Positions 1 to 10,605 of a DNA stretch of 39,498 bases are shown one piece after another. A program made the translations under genes and the position numbers. This DNA is from Chromera velia (taxonomy: Eukaryota > Sar > Chromeraceae): positions 1-39,498 of the forward strand of contig JAHBMJ010000856.1 of assembly GCA_018398765.1 (NCBI GenBank), given 5' to 3'. Positions within the stretch are counted from its first letter, which is position 1. Each line of letters opens with the position of its first letter. The notes beneath the pieces are model-generated. The model searched no databases and was not told the origin of the DNA. It saw nothing but the letters and a program-made list of their open reading frames with translations.

Positions 1-19
1 GTGTGTGTGCGTGTATGTA

Positions 20-61
<42 letters not shown>

Positions 62-66
62 TATGT

Positions 67-103
<37 letters not shown>
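1..103. repeat. (GT)n microsatellite with GTAT interruptions
   Basis: Almost pure GT dinucleotides interrupted by GTAT at the window start. It lies before the first exon I can place for gene 1 and is probably intronic. Reading frames through it give only Cys-Val runs and are not coding. Confidence 0.95.
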
Positions 104-104
<1 letters not shown>

Positions 105-206
105 ACTCGCGTGTCTCCGTCCCTCTTCTCTGTCTCGGTCTGTGTTTTTGACCTCACCCCCTCTGTGCGTGTATATGCTTGTGAGTGTGTGTGCATTTGT
201 GTGCAG

Positions 207-2696
207 GTCCTTGCACAGCACAAGAGCGAGCGTTTTCCTTCTCTGCGTTCCAGTCAGACAGCGAGACCGTTGGCAGAGGCAGCAGGGGCGCGAGTGAAGA
301 CGTTTGGACATCTGGATGTCGAGAAGGTGGGGCGGGAGGGGAGCTGCGGGCTGCGGGGGAAGGGAAAAGAAAGAAAGGGGGTCTGCCGGTTTCTCAAATT
401 GTGCCACTCTCAGTTATCCGCAATTTTTGCCTGCAGTGTGCCGGCTCATTTGTTTGTTTCAATGTGTTGGAACTCGCCCTACATCTCCTGCACTCAGCCT
501 GCTTGCTCTCCATCTCCGGTTCGTGCAGCTGACTGAGTGGGTATTGCGAGAGTATCACCCTTTCTTTGAGGAAGACAGGAAGAATGCAGAGAGAGAAAAC
601 AAGGGGCAGAAAAAGAAGAAAGAAGATTCAAAGGAAAATGAGAAAGCAGCACCTGAGGGGAAACAGAGAGAAGTCGTGGTTGTCGTCTGGGAGCATTTGG
701 CGATCCCTCACCTTGTCCAGATGATGCTTGTCAATTGGATGGCTCTCTCCTTCTGCACGTCTGTAGTGGAGAGGGAGGAGGAGAATAAGTGTTTGGTACC
801 CCACGCACAACATCTCTGTTCTCGAAAGTTGATGAAATTAGAGGAAAAAGTCCTCATGGAACCTAACATGGCAGGGGCCTACAACCCTCTGACCATAACA
901 GAAGACGGATTTCGTCTTCCCTTCCCCTCAGCAGTCCTAGGCATTCGCGAACCCCACGCCCCAAAGGCAACAGCCTCAGGGGGGTCGAGGGACGATGTCG
1001 ACTTTTCTGTTCCCCCCTTCTTTCCGCATCCCACGGACGAAGAGGTGTCGGTCGAGAAGAAGAAGGAAGAGAAGGGGACCCTCAGGGGTGCCCCCGCAGG
1101 TTCAGCCAGACCCTGCAAGGGGTGCATGCCTGTGGGGGTGCGGTTGGGGTCACTGGAGCTCCCTTCGTGGGGGGATGCCGTGTTCGACCGGATGTGGTTG
1201 TGGGACCCCAAGAGCCTCCACGTGCACACCCTCTGCCAAGAATTGATGTTCGGGGACAAAATGTGCAATGCTTCAAGTCTGGTCAGTCTTTCCTTGTGGC
1301 ATGTTTTCACTGAGTGCTGAGACGAATCGAAAAAAAATGCTTGTCAAACTGTGTAGCGCCCGTGTGCACCCACGCACACACTTGCGCACAGAGACAAAGA
1401 TAGATGCACTTATATGCACGCTCATGTAGACACACGCACCGGGAAGGACAGAGATAGAGATAAAGAGAGAAAGAGATAGAGACAAAGTGCGAGAAAGGAA
1501 CGCAGGAGAAGGTATGCCAGCACCTGACGGGTCTCGTCGTGTGCGATCGTCTTTGCGTCTGCCTGTTTGTCCTTCGTCTGTTCGCTCTGGTGGATTTTTC
1601 CTTCTGCTTCCATGATGAAAATTATGTTGGTGTGTCGCCAGTGACTGAGTGTGAGTAAGCATGTGAGAACAGTATAGGTGGTGGCTCCGCTCTCATGTTG
1701 TCATCCCTTGCAAGCCCGCAGGTTCGGGTCGAGGACTCCTTGGAGAGTCTGGGTGACTTTGTCGAATTTTCGCAATCGGCATCGACGGAGGGTGTTGGTG
1801 AGGGGGGGGTGGGGACTTCTCAGGCTAGTAATGAGGAGTTAGGCATTCTTCCTGGTGATGGTTCTGTTAAGGACCTCCGAGCGAATCTTTTCATTCCCGT
1901 GTGTCTGTCTGATTCCTGCGGGAAAGCCAGGAGGAAACCGTCGGGCCTTGAGTACAAAGCAAGCCCAGATAGTCTGCCCAACGGCACAGACATTTTCAAT
2001 GGAAGCATCGGGCTCGCCTCGAGCCCTGTTTCCGGTTCACTCCCCCGTCCCGGTTCTAGTGGCACAGCAGCCGAGCAAGGGCTGATAGGGCAACAGGAGG
2101 GAGGGGGGGGAGGCAGTGGGTGGACAGAGACAGACGAGAGCCCAAGAAGTCTTCCGTCTCCCTCACGATGGTCGTTGCTTCCTGTCATTCTTCTTGGCCT
2201 TATAGCTCTGGAGTGGATCTTCGTTCTTCGTTTCCTCGCGTGTTTCAGAAGGGACCCGCAGGGGGGGGGCTCTGGGCCTCTTCGCATTGAGGCATCGGGG
2301 GCTGAGGGAGACGTGGACGGACCCGCGGCTCGAGTGGCGCCGCCACGATTCAACAGTCATAGAGAAAATCCATTGGGGGGTCAGGGGGAACCGGGGGGGG
2401 AAGGGAGGGTTGTGGTGCGTCCAGGGGGGTTCTTCTGTCTCCCTTCTCAGACGAGCACTTCGGAGGAGGCCCGTTGCTCTGATCCCTTTCGGGGCTCCCT
2501 CATTTGCCCCAACGGTAGCCGAAAGGCGCATAATCCGTGTGAGGCAACGAAACCTGGGGGGCATTCGCCCTTCGGGGACAGGTTACAGCAGGCTGGGGTC
2601 TCTTGTGGTGGAGGTGCCTGGAGGGCCCCTCTGCTGGCGGGAGTGCGCGAGCAGGAAGGGGAGTCGGAGGCAGAATCGGTCGGCGTGCAGTGGTAG
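207..2696 (+). CDS. Gene 1: unknown protein, 3' part, three exons, one membrane segment
   Basis: The gene starts before the window. Exons 207..326, 529..1281 and 1722..2696 join in phase 0 at both junctions, with donors AAG|GTGGGG and CTG|GTCAGT, acceptors ending GTGCAG and CCGCAG, and a TAG stop. The middle exon carries the most protein-like sequence, with WEHLAIPHLVQMM and, near its end, WGDAVFDRMWLWDPKSLHVH around a highly charged Lys/Glu stretch. The last exon is Gly/Ser-rich and disordered except for one strong hydrophobic helix (SLLPVILLGLIALEW, about 2174..2218) followed by basic residues, which looks like a single membrane anchor. I do not recognise the family. The poly-G runs in the last exon make it prone to frame errors. 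It is convergent with gene 2. Confidence 0.6.
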
Positions 2697-3667
2697 ACGA
2701 TGACACGTGAACTGTCGATCCAACATGTGCATGCAAGGACTGACTGCATGGCCCAGCTGTGTCCTTTTGAAACGCTTTTTGTTAAACGATTGGACCAGCT
2801 AGGTGAAAATGGGGCCAGAAGCCCAGCTTGAGCGGCGGCCCGGGGCCGGCTTAGGGGCCAGCGCCGGGCCCGGCATGCTAAAGACACATTTCATTCAATC
2901 AATCAATCAACCAAACAGAGGTGACCGTGACGTGAATATATGTGATACGTGTATTTCAATTTATATATACAAGGCACCGGCTCACTTTTCTTCAAGGGCA
3001 AGGTGAGACAGACAGTTGCAAAGGAATGCATGAAGGCTTCTGAGGATGATGGGCATTCTTCCTCTCACTTTCCCCTCCTTGCTAGACTCACCCCTCTGCA
3101 GCGCGACTTCCCGTCCTCCCGCCGTATGTTTGTCTTCCTCCTGTGCAGCAAGTCGTCCTCCGGTGTTCCTTCCGTCTCTGCCCTTCCCCGTTCTGCCCTG
3201 TCGGTTACGGATGGCTCGATCTTTTCTTTTTTGCGCATGCTGACATACAACCCGATGGGCGGGCAAGGTGGGCTGCCTGTTGGTTGCTCTGATAGAAAGC
3301 TGTGCACCTATGAAGCCTGCTGCCGGTGTGTAGATGATTTTATTCATCGGCTCTCTGTTTGCCCCCGATGGACTGCCGAACAAGGCTTTTTACAGTGGTT
3401 GGCATTAATTCAATCAGACCGCTTCACTCGTTGTGACTCACCCTTTGCATCCGCCTCCTTTTCTGATCTGGGGGTTCGCAAGTTCATCACATCGCTCTTG
3501 CGCTCTCAACCCTCTCTCCTCTTTATGATTTCTCGCCATGTTGTAGTAAATGATTGATTAGATTAAGTTCGAATAACTGTCGTCCACTTAGCTTGCAGCT
3601 GGCATAATTAAACAGACCCATGCATGTATGCGCCGTCCGGGAGTTCTAACTCCACCTAGGGTTTGGC

Positions 3668-3717
3668 ATCAATCAATCAATAATTTGTGTATAAGTCTTT
3701 GATTGATTGATTGATAG
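3668..3717. repeat. Inverted (ATCA)n / (TGAT)n pair
   Basis: ATCAATCAATCAAT is followed about 20 nt later by GATTGATTGATTGAT. The two tracts can pair as a hairpin inside the AT-rich convergent gap. Further (ATCA)n tracts are at 2896, 17028 and 24652. Confidence 0.8.
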
Positions 3718-4303
3718 GTTCCGAACTAGGCCTTCCCGCTATGTCTATCTGTTGCACGTCGAGCGCTCGGCATTGGGGCAGGAGGCCAATCCTCCAGACA
3801 TTAATCCTAATCCTAAGGAAAGGAAAACGTACTAAGGATCAAATTCAAAAAATAAAATGTATGATCACTTAGATGATTTCTCCCAATTAAATTAAAACAT
3901 TGACTAGAATATTGAATATGAAACCTGAATCTAGATGTAGCATTAAACTGTAATTTTAATTCAAAAAGTCTTCTGGTTTGCATGCAGGAGTCTCGATCTC
4001 CAAGCTAGCTCGAATTTAGGCTCGAATCGCTGAAAATTTAGCCTAATATACACAGTGTTACAGGTTTTTTGCTTACTGGCAGATCACACTGGCGCCACTG
4101 GCAGCCTGGACTAGGCCGCCTAGCCACGCCGGAGGCCAGCAGTTTATACTGTGCAAGACTCTCTAAATCTCTCTGGAAAGCACAGTGTTTTTCGAACTCA
4201 AGCTCCCACTTTCACCATCCTACTGGAAACCTTCCCTGCATGTGACTTAAGTGTGAATGTATCTGTTGCGTCTGCACAAACATCGGTATGTATGTACGTA
4301 TGT

Positions 4304-4327
4304 ACCCCCCCCCCCCCCNCCCCCCCC
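4304..4327. repeat. Poly-C tract with one N
   Basis: A homopolymer of about 23 C residues is interrupted by a single undetermined base, marking a spot where the assembly or base calling failed. Confidence 0.95.
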
Positions 4328-4478
4328 ACGTGCCCGTTCCGTTGACCATCTACACGCAAAATTCCATCACCATCCTGGCGTAAACGTATGCACCGACGGG
4401 CAAGCAAGTGCCGACTGAATCAAGACAGTCAGACAACTTGAAGAAACGGAGGTCGCTCCAGGCTCCCTCCCTCTCACA

Positions 4479-5674
4479 TCACATGCCGACCTGGGCCTCT
4501 GCAGCGAAGAGGAAGAAGAGGTTCTTCCTCGCTGCGTTGCGACCCAGAGCATTCAGAGCGAGACAGCAGACCATCGAGGCCGCCACACCCTCAGTGGTCG
4601 CGAGGCCGAAGAGAAACCACCCAGGCTTCGGAACTGTCGCGCCCCCTCCCCGGTTGGCCCCAATGAATCTCTCGCTGGCCATCTTGCCGCGCCTGTCCCA
4701 ATAGAATGCCCTGCATGCATCATTTGGGAGGGAAGAAAACGAGAACAGCGAGGACGGAGCTATCTGCTGTGCATTCTGACTTTCTCACTTTCCTCCATTC
4801 ATACGTCTGCTCCTCCCGGCGAGGCGCAAACCCGTTGGCACAGCCGACTGAATGACTTCTTTTCCGATCACTCTGACTCTAGTCAAACACGCCGTGTGGC
4901 TCTTTGCCGAAGATTCGTGACCGCGCGCGCGCGTGTATGTGCGTGTGCGCGCGCGCGTAGCTAGGTCAATAGAGGAGTGAAGTGAGCTTGCCTACGGGAT
5001 CACAAAAGTCGAGGAATTTATTCATGCAGCCCCCCCTCCATTTTTTCGACCCTACAGGAAGAAGCTACTCAGCCGTTCGACCGTGCCAGGGATTCAGAGA
5101 ATGACAAGGGAATCACCTGCAGCATGACAGACAGCCGGACAGACGGACAGACGATGACAGAAAGAAAAACAGACAGACTGACGATTTATCCATTTTTCCT
5201 GGACCAGTGATGACTCCGTTGTCCACGGACACCTCCTGCAAAAAATGAAAAGAAGAGCAATTTAAACACAATACACCTCTACCCCCCACCCACAAACTGT
5301 ACGCACCATGTTCTCACACGTGCAGACAAAAGTGCGAACAAAAAGAAAAGCAGCAGTTCTTCACTCGAAACAGATGGCTCATGTGAAGACCAGAAGCAAA
5401 GCATGCAGGGCATAGGAAGCAGACAAAAAGGATTCGAAGAAAAAGAAATACAAAACAAGTTGTGCCTCATCATCAACTCCCGAAGCACCTGCAGTATCTA
5501 TGGCCAATAGATGCAGAAAGGATACACTCCCAACTTTTGTTTCTTTTTTCAGCAGTCTCTACACCCTTCCCCCCTTCCTCACCGCTCTGAATCTGTCCAA
5601 ACCCGCCACTTTCAGCTTGGGGGGGATGAGCAACTGGAGAATGTGCCTTGCTGCACATGTACAGACACACACAG

Positions 5675-5718
<44 letters not shown>

Positions 5719-5917
5719 GGAAAGGAACGCCCCAGAAGAGTAACAATCTAGAGGCAGCCATCTTGCACGAATTCGATCAGCCCACAAACAGAATTGAAAC
5801 GAGGAGGCAGAAGCTCATCCTTCTCTGGAAGAACTGCGAGCACAACGAGCCCAAAAGAAGCTGAGTACCAGAAGCTGGAAACAGACAAATGTGGCTGCAT
5901 TCCTGCAATCTCGTCGC

Positions 5918-5953
<36 letters not shown>

Positions 5954-8900
5954 CTTTTTTGTGCAGCATCCTCTCCACTTAATGGTGCAACCACAAGAAA
6001 GACTGACAGAGTCCACAGACATATGGGTCGTCTGACAGCATCTCACTGACTGACTGACAGACAGACTTACTGACCAGAAACAGTCGCGACAGTCTCCGAG
6101 GGAAAGAGAGCACTGCCCGCCCCCCCGCCTGTTTTGGCGGTTCCAGACGACGCGTAGACCTTCACGTGACGGTCGGAGGTCGTCATCGGAGAGACTGAGG
6201 TGCCGGCCCCGGAAAGATTCGGCGTGACGGTTCCCCCCGACACCAACGGACTGCCCCCCCTCGGATTTCTCCCCGAAACACCTCCACCCGTCCCGTCCCC
6301 ACTTGACGACTGCAAACCGCTTCGCTCGGATGACGAAGAGACACTCCCGGCATCTCTGTCTCTGTTGACGCCTGGCCGTGGTCTCCGGGGTCGGAGAAGC
6401 TTTGCAACGATTGAAGAGAACTCAGAGACCCTCTCGGGGTGTATCGGGACGTCGTGGAGGAGTGCGGCGACTTCGCGCAAACATATTCGCAGACCTGCAA
6501 GGAAAGGTCAAGATGAACAATGCAGACGGAACAAGCAGGAAAGGTGCATTTCAGTCGGATCAAAAAAGAGTGCCAATCAAAAGAGAAGGGAACGTTTTGT
6601 GTCCCTCCCTGTCATGTGCGAGTGGGGTGGTGGGAAAGGTGTCCCTTGACAAACAAAGAACGCACAGGCCCGCTGGTTCAGCTCTTGCAAATACACTCCT
6701 TTGAGTTGGTTCTTTCAGTTCGAGCTGTTACTGTAACTCGCTTTCGATATGCGAATCTGAAAAAAGAGAAAAGAAACCTCGCAGTGAGTCAGTGACCCCA
6801 TGCACCTGCTTGGTGGCATACAGGGGTCAGCAAGTTCATCATCGCTTCCATACGCACACATTGAATTTATAAAAGCAGTCACCTCAATAGTCAGATGAAA
6901 GCATCAAGCAGGCCGAACAGAACATGTTCGCACACAAGGAGGGTAGAAGTAAAGAAGCAGAGAGGGCGAAGAAACTGACGTGGTCCCGAGAGGAGAGTGG
7001 CGACTCTCACAGCGTCTTCAGATATGGGAGTCACACACAGCAGACAGGCCTTGACAAGAGACAAAGGGAGGGGATCAAAAGGTGCGGCCTGGGGGGCTTC
7101 CTGTAGGCTTTCTTTCCCTTCAGCTGGGTCGCCTTCGTTTTCTTTTTTTTTCGTTCCAGAGGGCCCAGAGAAGACACCTGATGAAGTCAAAACAAAGAGG
7201 GAAACTGAGTCTGTCTCTCGTTTACGATCTGCACCCTCCTTCTCCTTCTGTTGATTGTCTCTCTCTCCTCCCTCTTCAGTGGCTGCAGAGGAAGACGCAG
7301 AAGCAGCCAATCCCAAGTTCCCCCCCCGCACCCCAGAACCTAACCGTCTCCACCGAGAAGATCTCGGTAGTCTTGATGGGTCAATGCAAAAAAGTTTCAT
7401 CAATTCTTCAGGAGAGCATCTGCCCTCATCACAAACTGCTTCGAGGAATCGCCAGCCAGAAAATTCCTCCGCCTCGTCCTCCTCTACCAATCCCCTTTGG
7501 AGGCCCGCCGCCAAACCTGGCGAAGAAACGGGGGACTCCGACTCCTTCTCACCACCTCCCTGTTTTCTCTCAGTTCTCTTACCTAACTGAATCCGCACTT
7601 TCTGTTTACAAACTCTCCACAGCGTGCGTGCACTAGCACTACTAAATTCCCCCCTGTTCCTTTTCACATACGCTCCCCAATCCACCTTCTCGGGGAGCGG
7701 AAGAGACGGCCGACTGAAGGAAGAGGTCCAAGCGTGGGCAGAGGAAAAACGACGACGCACACCATCCAACTGACGAGCGCTGCTTTCCCCCTCCCACTCT
7801 AAACCCCCGTGTCCCTCGTCTGCCCCCCCCCACACACGACCACCTTGCGGAGGGGCTGTCACTTCCCGCTCTTCTCCCCCCTCTCGCTGACTGATGTTTG
7901 CTGCTATCCCGGCAGCTCTCCCCTCTACGCACGTGATGTCCTCACTGTCCGCACGACCTCGCCCATCCCGCCCGTCACTTTCCGATTCCAATTCAGGCCG
8001 ATACCTTGCAGCGTCGAGCAGGAGGGTCCCCTGAGGTCAAGGGAAGGAAGGAACAACGCAAGCAAACAGAAGAGGAGACAAGACCCACAACACACAGAGA
8101 TTGTGAAGGCGGCGATGATTGCTCAGAACGTCAGCCGCCAGACCGACCTAATGAACGGAAAAGTCTGAGGAGCCGCGAGGCCATTGAAACACGTGAGGAC
8201 ACCCACCCCACCCCACCCCACCCTAGCCTGCAGATGAGAGAGAAAAGCCCACCCGCTGAAAGAGTCTGCCCGATGTTCTGGCAAAGTTCAAACACACCGA
8301 GAACAGTTCCCGCAACCAACTGACCAATCTCTTGAATGTGGCTTGGGCCCTCTTCAACGTGGCCTCCATTTCGATTTTCTTTTTCTCCTCTTGGGCCGCC
8401 TGCCGCTTCCACACTGCTGACAGACCCGCCATCTGCAGATTGGACGTCGTCGCAGGTCCCGTGGCAATTGTGGAGGAACGGGGCCACTGTCGCATGGGGG
8501 TGCTGTTGGGTTCTTTCAAGTTTCTACTGCTGGAGCTGGAATCTTCCTGCTCGTCTATGGGGGGGAGAAGATACATGGGTGCAGGGACTGAAGAGGCTCT
8601 GGAAGGGGTCTCTTCTTCAAACGCATCCGCTGCAGTGTGGTGAGGGGGCATCATGGGGGGAATGCGCACCCCCCCCTTTGGTTCGTCTCCCGGTTCTTCC
8701 CCTTCAGCTTCTTCCACTCTCAGCTGCTCCACTGTCTCCTCGGGGACGTCTTCTAGGATCAAACTAGGGGAGAGAGGTGTGGAGGAGGTTTTTCCTCCCG
8801 GAAGGGAACCGGGGGAGTGATTTGAATGAGAGTGGGGGTCTGAATAGGAGACGGCACTTGAGGACGCACGTCGAGGCACAGAGGCAGATGAGACAAAAGA

Positions 8901-10563
8901 GTCTCTGTCCTGCCGCTCGACACCCCCGTCTCCTCCGGATAGAACGGAAGTCGACGAGACACGCCGACGCCGTCTTTTGTCCTTTTCCCCTGTTCCCCCT
9001 AATTTTTTCCCATCTTCTCCTTCCTCTGTCTCATTTCGTAGCAGTCGTTCTCGTTCTTCTTCATCCTTCTCTTTTCCTCTCTCCTTCTCTCGGGTCTTCT
9101 CCCTCTTCAGTTGTTGCTCAGCAAGTTCACGAGCAACTCCCTGCAAGCGCGGCAGAAGCAAAGGAGCGGGGAAGGGAAAGCGATGACGCGGGGGGACAAA
9201 GATACGCTTCAACGCAGCGGGCCATTTGCATGAAATAGACATAGAAACGAACTCCATCGGGCCAACAAGTGAGACAAGAGGAAGAGCATCAACCCAGACA
9301 GGAACATGCATATACAAGCACTTCCGTCAAGAAATGAACGGGGGGGAGACAACAAACTAGACGGGCGAAGACAGAAGTTCAACTCAAAAATCTGTTTGGT
9401 CATCTTAATCCTGTTCCCTTTTCTGAAGCAGTACGGGCAGACCTTTCGTGTGACTTCAATAGAATCCAGCCAGGTGATCAGACTCGGGTTTACTTAATTT
9501 CATACAAAAAAAAAAGACCTTTCGTGTGACTTCAATAGAATCCAGCCAGGTGATCAGACTCGGGTTTACTTAATTTCATACAAAAAAAAAAAAGACCTTT
9601 CGTGTGACTTCAACAGAATCCAGCCAGGTGATCAGACTCGGGACTGCAGACATCATCGCACCAGCTGCTGCAGCACTGACAGCTGTGGTTGCAAATTTGG
9701 CAACCGTCAGCGCGGTCTGTAAGCGTGCCTGCAGAAAAAAAAAATATGACGGAAGAGATGAAAATAAAAAGGGGGGTTAGACAGAGGGACGGACAGGCAT
9801 CATACATACAAACAGTGACAGCAACGTGGAGGACAACAAAGTGATGAGCGGTTAGAGAAAGTGGATCGAGGACCAACATACAAGGGCAGTTTTTTTGTAG
9901 TGCGTGTTTGTTCTGAAAATTTTCTTGACCTTCTGTCTTTTTGCTCGGATGATTTCCTTTCTTCTTTTTTCCCCCACAAACCTTTCCCCCCTTTCCTCCT
10001 CAGTACTGCTCTCTCCCTCTCTACGTCATCATTTCTCTCTGACTGTATTCTTGCGCCTGATCTCGTCATCCATCTAAGAATAAACCAGCAACAGAACGAC
10101 GATCGAGCAATGAATGAGCCGACTAACCTACCGTGGAGGCCACTTGCTGAATGGCGTTGACGCCGTGAGTGAGACCGCACATGAAGATGAACAGGATGAA
10201 CAGCGTGACGGCTGTGCACGCTTCCCTGAAGTGCCAAATGCCGATCTCGGTACTCCTGAGAATCCTACTCAAAGGAAATTGATCTGCAGACAGACGGATT
10301 TCATCAAGAAGGAAATGCATGTTCCTCTTTTTTCGATTTCTTGCTGGGGGGAACTGATCTGATATGGCCTGTGTTCTGTGGACAGGCCCTGTCCAAACCT
10401 CCAATTCTTCCAGATCGCGTGAATTCACGCGAAGGCCGAGTCAGAGGAAACCGATATGCCTGCCTGCCTGCACGAGCCACCGTAAAGGTCTCCCATGTAC
10501 CTGCCGAAAAGGCAGAGAAGGGGAGGGAGCAGAGGGAAGAGAGAGGGAGGGCGGGAAGGAAGG

Positions 10564-10605
<42 letters not shown>

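Larger units (their letters stand above)
2697..4478. other. Convergent intergenic gap, partly AT-rich, no supported gene
   Basis: This lies between the 3' ends of gene 1 and gene 2. It holds a very GC-rich palindromic patch (2832..2877) next to a short (AATC)n tract (2896..2912), then a roughly balanced stretch with an open frame at 2949..3557 that resembles nothing I know. An AT-rich block follows (about 3540..4060) containing (ATCA)n and (TGAT)n tracts. The end has a poly-C run with one undetermined base near 4319. I see no coding support. Confidence 0.7.

Noticed and set aside
2949-3557. Plus-strand open frame of 202 codons after gene 1
   Set aside because: No recognisable motif, no splice or start context, and an equally long antisense frame overlaps it; treated as chance in a convergent gap.
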